From Candidatus Hydrogenisulfobacillus filiaventi (GTDB lineage Bacteria; Bacillota; Sulfobacillia; Sulfobacillales; R501), in contig LR778114.1 in NCBI GenBank assembly GCA_902809825.1, positions 930,001 to 994,000 on the forward strand: 64,000 nucleotides of DNA. The letters run 5' to 3'. The position numbers and the translations under genes are program-made. Below, one piece after another: positions 39,751 through 48,114 of the stretch. Numbering within the stretch: position 1 is the first letter of the stretch; every line of letters starts with the position of its first letter. Under the pieces are notes generated by a model. That model had not been told where the DNA came from. It saw nothing but the letters and a program-made list of their open reading frames with translations, and ran no database searches.

Positions 39751-42423
39751 ATGGCCGATTTGTGGCACACCTTGACACCGGATGAGGTCGCGATGGAGCT
39801 CCGTACCGACGCCGAGCGGGGGCTGACCAGCCGGGAGGCGGTGACCCGGCTTAGCGCGGTGGGGCCCAACGCCATCGCAGGCGCGCGGCCGCGGCCCGCC
39901 TGGCGGCTGCTGTTGAGCCAGTTCGGGGATTTCATGGTACTGGTGCTGCTGGCGGCCACCGGAGTGTCATTCGCCCTGGGTGAAGTGGCGGACGCGGTCA
40001 CCATTGTGGCCATCGTGGTGATGAACGCCCTCCTGGGTTTCGTGCAGGAGTACCGTGCCGAACGCTCGGTGGAGGCGCTGAAGGCGCTGACCGCCCCCAC
40101 CGCCCGCGTGCGCCGGGACGGGCGGTGGCAGGTGCTGCCGGCGCGGGAGCTGGTACCCGGCGACCTCATCGAGCTGGAGGCCGGCGATCGGGTGCCGGCC
40201 GATGCCCGCCTGCTGACAGCGGTGCAGCTGGAAACCGAAGAGGCCGCCCTCACCGGGGAGTCCGCCGCGGTTGCGAAACGGGTGGAAGCCCTGGCTGACC
40301 CCCATCTCGGCCCGGCGGACCGGGCCAACATGGTCTTCATGGGCACCACCGTCAGCCGGGGCCGCGGGCTGGCGGTGGTGGTGGCCACCGGCATGGCGAC
40401 GGAAATGGGCGCCATTGCCCACCTCATGCGGGAGGCCACCGAGGACCGCACCCCGCTGCAGCGGCGTCTGGAACATCTGGGCCACGTGCTGGTGGCGCTG
40501 TCCCTGGCCATTGTGGGCCTGGTGGTGCTGACCGGGGTCTGGCGGGGAGAGCCGCTGTACGCGATGTTCCTCACCGGGGTCAGCCTGGCGGTGGCCGCCA
40601 TCCCCGAGGGATTGCCCGCCATCGTCACGGTCGCCCTTGCCCTGGGGGTGCAGCGGATGATCCGGCGGCACGCCATCGTGCGCCGGCTGCCGGCGGTGGA
40701 GACCCTGGGGTCCACCACCGTGATCTGCTCCGACAAGACCGGCACCCTGACCCTGAACCGCATGAGCGTGACCGAGCTGTGGGCCGGGGGACGCCAGTGG
40801 CGGCGGCGGGAGGACCGTTTCCTCAGCGACGGCGGTCCCGCGGCTGGCAGCGATGTCGAGGACCTCCTGCAGGCGGGGGCGCTCTGCACCAACGCCCGTC
40901 TGGCCACCGGCGGGGAACCGGCGGCGGGGGATCCCACCGAACTGGCTATCCTGGAAGCCGCTGCCGCTACCGGGCAGGACCCGGTGGCGCTGGGACGCCG
41001 CTTCCACCGGCGGGGGGAGATCCCTTTTGAACCGGAGCGCCGCAGTATGGCGGTGGCGGTGGAGGACCGGCAGGGTTCCCTGCGGGCGGTGGTCAAGGGG
41101 GCACCGGACCGCATCCTGCCCCAATGCCGCTTTCTCCGGCTGGAGGGCCGGGTGGTGGTCTTCGATGAAGGCCGGCGGGCAGCCGTGCGGGCGGCGCTGG
41201 AGGCGATGGCCGGGCGGGCGCTGCGGGTGCTGGCGGTGGCTGAGCGCCCCCTGCGTGGCCTGGAGCCGGCAGGGGAATGGGAACGGGACCTGGTCCTGCT
41301 GGGGCTGGTAGGGATGATGGACCCCCCGCGCCCGGACGCGGTGGACGCCATCCGGGTAGCGGCCCGGGCCGGGATCCGCACGGTGATGATCACCGGCGAC
41401 CATCCCCACACCGCCCGCGCCATTGCGGAGAGCATGGGTATCCTGCGTCGGGGGGAGCGGGTGGTGACCGGCCAGGAGCTGGACGCGATGAGCGACGAGG
41501 AACTGGCGGCGGCGGTCACCGGCATCCGGGTCTACGCCCGGGTGGCCCCGCCGCACAAGTTGCGGGTGGTTCGGGCCTGGAAGGCGCGGGGCGAAGTGGT
41601 GGCCATGACCGGCGATGGGGTCAATGATGCCCCGGCGGTTAAGGAGGCGGACATCGGGGTGGCTATGGGCCTGACCGGCACCGATGTCACCAAGGAAGCC
41701 GCCGCCATGATCCTGACGGACGATAATTTCGCCACCATCGTGCGGGCGGTGGAGGAAGGCCGGGCCATCTATGATAACATCCGCAAGTTCGTCCGCTACC
41801 TCCTGTCCTGCAACATCGGCGAGGTGCTGGTCATGTTCCTGGCCGCCTTCCTGGGAATCCCCCTGCCGCTGCTTCCCATTCAGATCCTGTTTGTCAACCT
41901 GGTGACGGACGGCCTGCCCGCCCTGGCCCTGGGGGTGGATCCGCCCGATCCCGAGACCATGGCGCGTCCGCCCCGGCCGCCGGGGGAAAGCCTCTTCGCG
42001 CGGGGGCTGGGGGTGCGGATTGCCGTGCGCGGCCTCCTCATCGGGCTGTCCACCCTGCTGGTGTTTGAATGGGCCCTGGGCCCCGGCGGCGCCAGCCTGC
42101 AGGGGGCGCGCACCATGGCCCTCGCCACCCTTATCCTGAGCCAGCTCCTGCACGTGTTCGATGTCCGGGCCGAGGACCGCGGTCTGCTGGCCGTCGGCCT
42201 GTTCAGCAACCCTTGGGCGGTCGTAGCCGTGCTGACCTCCACCCTGATGCTGCTGGCGGTGCTCTACGTGCCGACGCTGGCCGCGGCCTTCCGGGTGGAG
42301 CCGTTGGGAATCCGCCGATGGGCGGTGGTGCTGCTGGCCTCGGCCTTCGTACAGATCCTGGCGGTGATGCGGGAACTGGCCACCGGCCGGGCCCGTCGCC
42401 CCCTGCCGGTCCGGCCGGTGTAG
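39751..42423 (+). CDS. P-type calcium-transporting ATPase (type IIA)
   Basis: An 890-residue cation pump. The phosphorylation motif CSDKTGTLTLNRM is near residue 328, MITGDHPHTARA near residue 543, and the hinge motif MTGDGVNDAPAVKEADIG near residue 616. Transport residues match SERCA-type pumps: AAIPEGLPAIV in helix 4, LSCNIGEVL in helix 5 and VNLVTDGLPA in helix 6. These indicate Ca2+ export, with Mn2+ possible. ATG 39751 follows GGAGGGGG, so the longer frame from 39700 was not used. Confidence 0.93.
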   Translation: MADLWHTLTPDEVAMELRTDAERGLTSREAVTRLSAVGPNAIAGARPRPAWRLLLSQFGDFMVLVLLAATGVSFALGEVADAVTIVAIVVMNALLGFVQEYRAERSVEALKALTAPTARVRRDGRWQVLPARELVPGDLIELEAGDRVPADARLLTAVQLETEEAALTGESAAVAKRVEALADPHLGPADRANMVFMGTTVSRGRGLAVVVATGMATEMGAIAHLMREATEDRTPLQRRLEHLGHVLVALSLAIVGLVVLTGVWRGEPLYAMFLTGVSLAVAAIPEGLPAIVTVALALGVQRMIRRHAIVRRLPAVETLGSTTVICSDKTGTLTLNRMSVTELWAGGRQWRRREDRFLSDGGPAAGSDVEDLLQAGALCTNARLATGGEPAAGDPTELAILEAAAATGQDPVALGRRFHRRGEIPFEPERRSMAVAVEDRQGSLRAVVKGAPDRILPQCRFLRLEGRVVVFDEGRRAAVRAALEAMAGRALRVLAVAERPLRGLEPAGEWERDLVLLGLVGMMDPPRPDAVDAIRVAARAGIRTVMITGDHPHTARAIAESMGILRRGERVVTGQELDAMSDEELAAAVTGIRVYARVAPPHKLRVVRAWKARGEVVAMTGDGVNDAPAVKEADIGVAMGLTGTDVTKEAAAMILTDDNFATIVRAVEEGRAIYDNIRKFVRYLLSCNIGEVLVMFLAAFLGIPLPLLPIQILFVNLVTDGLPALALGVDPPDPETMARPPRPPGESLFARGLGVRIAVRGLLIGLSTLLVFEWALGPGGASLQGARTMALATLILSQLLHVFDVRAEDRGLLAVGLFSNPWAVVAVLTSTLMLLAVLYVPTLAAAFRVEPLGIRRWAVVLLASAFVQILAVMRELATGRARRPLPVRPV

Positions 42424-42727
42424 CCGCACGACGGGAGACCCCCTGAGTCCCCACGCGGGTGGGGCCGGCGACGGACGGGCCTTTCCCGGGCCGACGGGGA
42501 CTCCCCACGTGGGGTCCTAACTGGTCGACCGTATTCGACAGCAGGTCGGGTCGAGAAGCCGGGCAGGCCCGGCGCCGGGGCTTTAACCGGGGTTCAAACG
42601 CACGAACGGTGTCGAAGGCCCGTCCCGCTCCCGACCGGGGCCTATGGCAGAGTAGCGGCGGGACGGGACGGCCCGCCCGCAGGGGCTGTCTGTGTCCCCG
42701 ACCCGAAACAGGGAAGGGGTGGTACCC
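42424..42727 (+). other. 304-base GC-rich leader with repeated CCCCAC hairpins
   Basis: CCCCAC-GCGG-GTGGGG (42449-42464) lies just after the ATPase stop and may help end that transcript. A perfect 12-base palindrome, CCCCACGTGGGG (42503-42514), is flanked by GGA and TCC. GTTC/GAAC half-sites occur around 42593-42608. No clear promoter or known riboswitch consensus was found, and no gene is credible in the gap. Confidence 0.4.
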
Positions 42728-43663
42728 GTGACACGTTTCATCCGGACCCGGGGAGGGCGCCGGCTGGCCGGCGGGGTGGCGGCGCTGGCCGGCAGCCTGC
42801 TTCTCACTGCACCCGCCTGGGCGCAGTCGACCGCTTCCGCCAGCGGCGGCCTCCTGGGCCTCGGCATTAACCTCTTGAGCAGTGATGGCAGTGCCACGGC
42901 CAACGCCGGCGGCAACGGTCTCCTCAGCCTGAGCCTGAATGCGTTGTCCGACGGCGGTTCGGCGACCGGCACCGGGCCGGTGGCAGCTGCGGCCAACGTT
43001 CTCTCCAGCAACGGCAGCGGCACCGGCAGCGGGGCGCTGGCCGGGGTAGGGGCCAATATCGGCTCCAGCGGCGGCTCCGCCAGCGGCAGCAGCAGTGATG
43101 GCGCCGGGGTGGGCGCCAACGTGCTCGCCAGCGGCGGCAACGGCACCGGTACCGGTGCCCTGGGCGGGGTGGGCGCCAACGTGGGCTCCAGCGGCGGGTC
43201 CGCCACCGGCAGCGGCTTGGTCGGAGCGGGGGCCAATGTGCTCTCCAGCGGCGGCACCGCCACCGGCAGCGGGGTAGCCGGTATCGGTCTCAACGCACTC
43301 TCCAGCGGTGGGTCCGCCACCGGCAGCGGCGTCATCGGCCTGGGGGCCAACATCGGGGGGCAGCCCTCCGCGTCCAGCACGCCGGCGCCGTCCGGGGCCC
43401 CCTCCAGTTCGGCGCCGTCGAGCTCCAGCCCCACCCCCTCCACCAGCAGCACGCCGCCGGCTGCCAGCACCGCTCCCAGCGGCGTCTCGGCGCTGCCGGT
43501 GACCCCGGCCCCCACGGTGTCCGCTGCGGTCTCGGCCACGGTGCCGGGGGCGACCAGCGTCACCACCGGCGTAGCCTTGGGCCGGGACCTGGCGTGGGGG
43601 GCGGCGGCCCTGGCCGCAGGCCTGGCCGGGCTGGGCCTCAGCCGGCGCCGGCGTCACGTCTAG
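42728..43663 (+). CDS. Secreted Gly/Ser-rich tandem-repeat surface protein
   Basis: A 311-residue exported protein, GTG 42728 with GGGAAGGGG upstream. A signal peptide ends near residue 32 (APAWA). Residues about 35-216 are imperfect 20-residue repeats of the form G-V-G-A-N-V-L-S-S-G-G-S-A-T-G-S-G. The repeats alternate a hydrophobic strand with a Gly/Ser turn, as in a beta solenoid. A Ser/Pro linker leads to a final hydrophobic helix and RRRRHV, resembling a membrane or wall anchor. No true LPXTG precedes it (the nearest is LPVTP, too far upstream). I do not recognise the family. It may be a spore or cell-surface adhesin. Confidence 0.72.
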   Translation: MTRFIRTRGGRRLAGGVAALAGSLLLTAPAWAQSTASASGGLLGLGINLLSSDGSATANAGGNGLLSLSLNALSDGGSATGTGPVAAAANVLSSNGSGTGSGALAGVGANIGSSGGSASGSSSDGAGVGANVLASGGNGTGTGALGGVGANVGSSGGSATGSGLVGAGANVLSSGGTATGSGVAGIGLNALSSGGSATGSGVIGLGANIGGQPSASSTPAPSGAPSSSAPSSSSPTPSTSSTPPAASTAPSGVSALPVTPAPTVSAAVSATVPGATSVTTGVALGRDLAWGAAALAAGLAGLGLSRRRRHV

Positions 43664-44205
43664 GATGCCGCCGGCCGTGGCGGCGGCTGCCGCCACGGCG
43701 GCTCGGCGATCAGGCTGGAGCCCGGAACCGGCAGCAGGTCCGGTTTCAGGGCCCCGGCCCGGGGCCGGCGGCCCGTTGGCGGGGCCGGCGGCCGCGGGGC
43801 GGGCAGGATGGTCACCCGCACCGCTTGTATGCCGAAAGCGGCCACCTGCGCGGGACCGCCATTCAGGAAGATGTCGATGCGGTCCCCCTGGATGGCGTCC
43901 CCCGTGTCGCAGGCCACGGCATAGAACCCGGGCTGCGGCAGGTCAGGCGAGCGGTAGCCGGTGATGTAAAGCCGGCTGCCGAGGGGGATGACGCGGGGAT
44001 CCACGGCCACATCCCCCGCCACCAGCGGCTGGCCGTAGAAGGTGACCGGGCCGAAAGGGAAGTTGTCCCGCCGGCTGGGCCCGTAGGCGGTCGCGGTCAT
44101 GACCAGGGTGTGCGCCGGCGGCGCCGCGGCATGGGCCGGGTGCACGACGGCCATAGGGCCGGCCGCTCCTGCCAGCAGCAGGGCGGCCAGATACCGGTTG
44201 CTCAT
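43660..44205 (-). CDS. Exported 3D-domain protein (lytic-type cell-wall factor)
   Basis: A 181-residue protein with a signal peptide (about residues 1-28, ending AHA) and a 3D domain. The three aspartates of the double-psi barrel are in VAVDPRVIPLGSRLYI, VACDTGDAI and GDRIDIFL. This fold occurs in MltA-like and Rpf/YabE/YuiC proteins acting on peptidoglycan. A Pro/Arg-rich tail follows. ATG 44205 has AAAGGAGG. It converges on the repeat-protein gene with a four-base overlap. Confidence 0.85.
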   Translation of the reverse strand: MSNRYLAALLLAGAAGPMAVVHPAHAAAPPAHTLVMTATAYGPSRRDNFPFGPVTFYGQPLVAGDVAVDPRVIPLGSRLYITGYRSPDLPQPGFYAVACDTGDAIQGDRIDIFLNGGPAQVAAFGIQAVRVTILPAPRPPAPPTGRRPRAGALKPDLLPVPGSSLIAEPPWRQPPPRPAAS

Positions 44206-44503
44206 GGTCGTGCCTCCTTTCCTCTTCCGGTTGGCCGCCCCGCAGCCGGGCGGCCGGGCATTGCCCTCATGATATCGGGAGGCCCCCCGCCTCTGCAGGG
44301 CGCTGCGGCCGGCTGGCAGGCCCTGGGCTGCCCGCTGCCCCGGTCCCGGACCGCCAGAGCCGGCCGGAGCCAGGATTGCAGGCTGCTGGGCGGCCGCAGG
44401 CTTCCGCAGAGGCGGGTGGCAGAAAGCGGGAGCTCCCGGCTGGCACACCCCGGCGGCATCCTGCTATGCTGAGGGACGATCCAGCCGACAGGAGGGAGCA
44501 TCC

Positions 44504-45394
44504 GTGACGCACGCGCAGGCCGCCTGGCCGCCTATCCCCTTCACCAAGATGCACGGCCTCGGCAACGATTATCTCTACATTGACATCCGCCGGGCGGAGC
44601 CGGTGCTGGCCGAGCTACCCTGGCCGGACGTGGCCCGGGCCATGAGCGACCGCCACTTCGGGGTGGGGTCCGACGGCATCATCCTGATTGCGCCCACTGA
44701 CGAGCCCGGCTGCGTGGCCCGTATGCGCATCTTTAACGCCGACGGCAGCGAGTCCGAAATGTGCGGTAACGGCCTGCGGGCCATGGCCAAGTGGCTGTAT
44801 GACCGGGGGGAGGCGGGGGCCCGCCAGCGCATCCTCACCGGGGCCGGCATCCTGGAGCCCGAGGTGGTGGAAGTGGACGCCGTGGGGCGGGCGCGCCGGA
44901 TCCGGGTTAATATGGGGGCTCCCCGGTTCCGCCGGCGTGACCTCGGCATGAGCGGGGATCCGGAGGCGGAGTTCATCGACGCTGCCCTGCCCTGGGAGGG
45001 GGAGGCCCTAGAGGCTACTGCAGTGTCGATGGGCAATCCGCACGCCATCTTCTTCGGGCCGCTCTGGGACACGGAGCGGCTGGCCAGTTGGGGTCCCCGC
45101 CTGGAGCACCATCCCTGGTTCACCCGCCGGGTCAACGTCCACTCGGTGGAGGTGGTGGACCGCAGCCACCTGCGCATGCGCCATTGGGAGCGGGGGGCGG
45201 GCATGACCCTGGCCTGCGGAACCGGCGCGGCCGCGGCGGCGGTGGCGGCGGCGGTCACCGGTCGCGCCGGCCGCCGGGTCACCATTGAGGTCCCGGGGGG
45301 CAGCCTGCTGGCGGAATGGGAGGAAACCAGCGGGTCGGTCTTCCTCACCGGTCCCGCCGAGGAGGTGGCCGAGGGCACCTTTGCCCGCCGCTAG
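44504..45394 (+). CDS. dapF: Diaminopimelate epimerase
   Basis: A 296-residue epimerase converting LL- to meso-diaminopimelate for lysine and peptidoglycan. The N-terminal FTKMHGLGNDYLYID, the first catalytic Cys in EMCGNGLRA and the second in LACGTGAAA are all present. GTG 44504 is seven bases after GGAGGG. It converges on the DedA gene with a four-base overlap. Confidence 0.96.
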   Translation: MTHAQAAWPPIPFTKMHGLGNDYLYIDIRRAEPVLAELPWPDVARAMSDRHFGVGSDGIILIAPTDEPGCVARMRIFNADGSESEMCGNGLRAMAKWLYDRGEAGARQRILTGAGILEPEVVEVDAVGRARRIRVNMGAPRFRRRDLGMSGDPEAEFIDAALPWEGEALEATAVSMGNPHAIFFGPLWDTERLASWGPRLEHHPWFTRRVNVHSVEVVDRSHLRMRHWERGAGMTLACGTGAAAAAVAAAVTGRAGRRVTIEVPGGSLLAEWEETSGSVFLTGPAEEVAEGTFARR

Positions 45395-46038
45395 GGCGTG
45401 CCCTCCTCCTCAGCCAGGGCGGCCACAGCCCCTTTTAGGGCCTGCCGGCGCCAGCGCCAGTGCAGGTACAGGGCCACGGCCGCCAGGGCCAGCAGGCCCA
45501 GGGCCGGCCATTGGTAACGGTGGATGAGGGCGAGGGCTGCCTCCAGGTGCCGGCCCAGCAGCCAGCCCGCCCCTGCCGCCAGGGCAGGCCAGAGGGTGGC
45601 CCCGATGAAGGTGTAGAGCAGGAACCGGGGGAAAGGCATCCGGAAAAGGCCTGCGGGATAGGAGATGACCGCCCGCACGCCGGAGAGGATGCGGCCCGCC
45701 ACCACGGTGATGTCGCCCCGGCGGCGGAAATAGTTCTCCCAGTAGGTGATCCGCGCCGGCGAGGAGAAGATCCAGCGCAGGCGGGTGAGCAGGAGCCGGC
45801 GTCCGCCCCGGTAGGCTAGCTGGTAGGCGACCGCCGCCCCGGCGGTGCTGCCTAGGGCCCCGGCCAGGATGACCAGGGGATAGGAGAAGCGTCCCTGGGA
45901 GATCAGGTAACCCGAGAACAGGAGGATGATCTCGGAAGGGCTGGGCACGCCCAGGCTTTCGATGAACAGGACCACAAACACGGCCAGGTAGCCGAAGCTG
46001 TGGATCCAGCCCGCAACCAGGTTGATGGTGTGCAGCAC
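45391..46038 (-). CDS. DedA/VTT-family membrane protein
   Basis: A 215-residue membrane protein of the DedA (SNARE-associated/VTT) family. ESLGVPSPSEIIL and the conserved glycine- and arginine-containing reentrant segments (FRRRGDITVVAGRILSGVRA) match. These proteins are proposed lipid scramblases or flippases for undecaprenyl phosphate or phospholipids. GTG 46038 has GAGGAGG six bases upstream. Confidence 0.9.
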   Translation of the reverse strand: MLHTINLVAGWIHSFGYLAVFVVLFIESLGVPSPSEIILLFSGYLISQGRFSYPLVILAGALGSTAGAAVAYQLAYRGGRRLLLTRLRWIFSSPARITYWENYFRRRGDITVVAGRILSGVRAVISYPAGLFRMPFPRFLLYTFIGATLWPALAAGAGWLLGRHLEAALALIHRYQWPALGLLALAAVALYLHWRWRRQALKGAVAALAEEEGTP

Positions 46039-46187
46039 GTCGGTCCTCCTCTGCCGGGAACCCGGTCCTCCGCTCCGTCGCCGGGCCGCCGCTGCGGCCT
46101 GGCCTTCTGTCCTTAGGGTACCCGCGCCGCATGAGGAGAGGATGAATCCATTCTAACACACGCGGCCCGTCGCCCCCGGCAGCTTCG

Positions 46188-46216
46188 TTGACAGGGGGAA
46201 GCGCGGTTTTTATTAT
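46188..46216 (+). promoter_or_regulatory. Strong sigma-A promoter of the remA-priA operon
   Basis: TTGACA at 46188-46193 and TATTAT at 46211-46216 are separated by exactly 17 bases. The match is close to consensus and sits in a locally AT-rich patch, about 90 bases before remA. It is the clearest promoter in the window. Confidence 0.9.
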
Positions 46217-46307
46217 TAGCAAGAGCGAGCCTCGGCGCGATTGGCGGAGATAATGGGGGGGAGCCGATGCGTAGGGGCGGCAGGTGGGCGGATAGGGGGA
46301 GCAGGTT

Positions 46308-46634
46308 TTGGACATCAAACTTGTGAATATCGGATTCGGTAACATCGTCTCGGCCAACCGCATCGTGGCTATCGTCAGTCCCGACTCCGCCCCCATCAAG
46401 CGCATCATCTCCGAAGCCCGCGACCGGGGCGTCCTGATCGATGCCACCTACGGCCGTCGTACCCGTGCGGTGATCGTGACCGACAGCGACCACGTCATCC
46501 TGTCGGCGGTGCAGCCGGAGACGGTGGCAAACCGGCTGGCCAGCCGGGAGGTGCCGGCGGAGGAGACGGTTGAAGAGGAAGAGGAGGAGGCGGAGCCGGC
46601 CGCAAGCGAGCCGGCTCCCTCCGGGGAGTCCTGA
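46308..46634 (+). CDS. remA: RemA-family extracellular-matrix regulator
   Basis: A 108-residue protein of the DUF370/RemA family, a DNA-binding activator of matrix and osmoprotection genes in Bacillus. The core [18 protein letters not shown] and [20 protein letters not shown] is complete within about 85 residues. A distinctive acidic tail with seven Glu in a near-unbroken run follows. The start is TTG 46308 after GGGGGAG. It leads an operon with rpoZ. In many Bacillota gmk lies between the two, but it is absent here. Confidence 0.93.
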   Translation: MDIKLVNIGFGNIVSANRIVAIVSPDSAPIKRIISEARDRGVLIDATYGRRTRAVIVTDSDHVILSAVQPETVANRLASREVPAEETVEEEEEEAEPAASEPAPSGES

Positions 46635-46657
46635 AACGGAAGGGGAGTCGCTACTCC

Positions 46658-46867
46658 GTGCGCAACACGAAGCCGTTCCGGGAACTCGTCAGCCAGTCGC
46701 CCAGCAAGTATGCCCTGGTGGTGGCGGCGGCCAAGCGCGGCCGCGCCATCATGGACGGTGCGCCGCCCCTGGTGGAGACCCGTGCCAGCAAGCCCGTGAC
46801 CATCGCCCTGGATGAAATCGCCCGGCATGGGCTGATTATTGAGGTTCCGCCGGCGGGGAACAAATGA
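46658..46867 (+). CDS. rpoZ: RNA polymerase omega subunit
   Basis: A 69-residue omega subunit that stabilises RNA polymerase assembly. SPSKYALVVAAAKRGRAI is the family signature. GTG 46658 has GGGGAG about 12 bases upstream. Its end overlaps the coaBC ATG by four bases. The position after remA and before coaBC is typical, apart from the missing gmk. Confidence 0.92.
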   Translation: MRNTKPFRELVSQSPSKYALVVAAAKRGRAIMDGAPPLVETRASKPVTIALDEIARHGLIIEVPPAGNK

Positions 46868-48096
46868 ACCGCGGCCTGCGGGTGGTACTGGGGGTGGGGG
46901 CGGGGATTGCGGCCTACAAGGCCGCCGACCTGGCCAGCCGCCTGGTGCAGGACGGGCACGAGGTCTACGCCGTCCTCACCCCGGACGCCACCGGCTTCAT
47001 CGGTCCTTTGACCTTTGCCGCCCTCACCCATCAGGCGGTGGGGGTGGACTTTGAACATGGCCCCCTGGGGCCGTTATCGCATGTCCGCCTGGCCCGGTGG
47101 GCGGATGTGATGGTGGTGGCGCCTGCTACTGCCGATCTCCTGGCCCGTATGGCGGCCGGGGAGGCCGGTAACCTCCTGCTGGCCACCTACCTGGGCATGG
47201 AGGGGCCTGTGATCGTGGCGCCGGCCATGGAGGAGCACATGTGGGACCATCCCGCCACCCAACGCAATGTGGAGCGGTTGAGGGCCGACGGGGTGACGGT
47301 GGTAGGTCCCGGGGAGGGGCACTTGGCCTCCGGTGCGCAGGGGCGGGGGCGTATGGCCGAGCCCGGCCTCATCCTGGAGGCGGTGCTGGCTCTCACGACG
47401 CCCCACAGCCTGGAGGGACGGCGGGTGCTAGTCACCGCGGGGCCGACGTGGGAGTTTTTCGACCCCGTGCGGCTGCTGACCAACCCCTCCCAGGGCCGGA
47501 TGGGTCTGGCGGTGGCCCGCGAGGCCCGCAACCGTGGCGCCGTCGTTACCCTGGTGCACGGGCCGGTCACGCAGGATGAGCGTTGGGTGGAAGGGACCTG
47601 GCGCATGGACACGGAAGCGGTCATGACCGCGGAGGAGATGCTGACCGCGGTGCAAAGCCGGGCGCGGGAAATGGACGTGATCGTGGCCACCGCGGCAGTG
47701 GCCGACTTCCGGCCTGCGGCCTCCCAGGAACGCAAGCTGCACAAGGAGGAGCTGCCGCGGCAGTGGGAGATGATCCCCAATCCCGATGTGCTGCGCACGG
47801 TCTCGGCCGCTCTGGCGGGGGCGCCTGCCCGGCCCCTGCTGGTGGGCTTTGCGGCCGAGACCGACGACCTGCTGACCGGGGCCGAGCGCAAGCTGCGGGA
47901 AAAGGGGCTGGACTTCGTGGTTGGGAACCGGGTGGGGTACGACCGCGGGTTCGGGGACCGCACCGCCACTGCGGTCATCATTGGCCGCGACGGGGTCGTG
48001 GCTCAGTTTAGCGAAATCGACAAGGAGTCCCTGGCCAGCGAACTGTGGGATGTGATCGAGGCGGCCTGGGAGGGTCCCCAATGGGGATCCGGCTAG
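46864..48096 (+). CDS. coaBC: Phosphopantothenoylcysteine decarboxylase/synthetase
   Basis: A 410-residue bifunctional enzyme of coenzyme A synthesis. The FMN-dependent CoaC half has VGAGIAAYKAADLAS and the catalytic-His region PLSHVRLARWAD. The CoaB half begins near residue 185 with VLVTAGPTWEFFDPVRLLTN. Two CoaC residues considered important are changed. The PAMNxxMW motif reads PAMEEHMW (Glu123), and the clamp ACG reads ASG (Ser156). It overlaps rpoZ and lies 18 bases before priA. Confidence 0.9.
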   Translation: MNRGLRVVLGVGAGIAAYKAADLASRLVQDGHEVYAVLTPDATGFIGPLTFAALTHQAVGVDFEHGPLGPLSHVRLARWADVMVVAPATADLLARMAAGEAGNLLLATYLGMEGPVIVAPAMEEHMWDHPATQRNVERLRADGVTVVGPGEGHLASGAQGRGRMAEPGLILEAVLALTTPHSLEGRRVLVTAGPTWEFFDPVRLLTNPSQGRMGLAVAREARNRGAVVTLVHGPVTQDERWVEGTWRMDTEAVMTAEEMLTAVQSRAREMDVIVATAAVADFRPAASQERKLHKEELPRQWEMIPNPDVLRTVSAALAGAPARPLLVGFAAETDDLLTGAERKLREKGLDFVVGNRVGYDRGFGDRTATAVIIGRDGVVAQFSEIDKESLASELWDVIEAAWEGPQWGSG

Positions 48097-48114
48097 CCCG
48101 GGGAGGCAGCGCGC

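Noticed and set aside
42424-42727. A c-di-AMP (ydaO) riboswitch before the repeat protein
   Set aside because: The conserved core segments are not there; only simple palindromes are.
43480-43663. A sortase LPXTG signal in the repeat protein
   Set aside because: LPVTP is not a proper motif and lies about 40 residues before the final hydrophobic segment.
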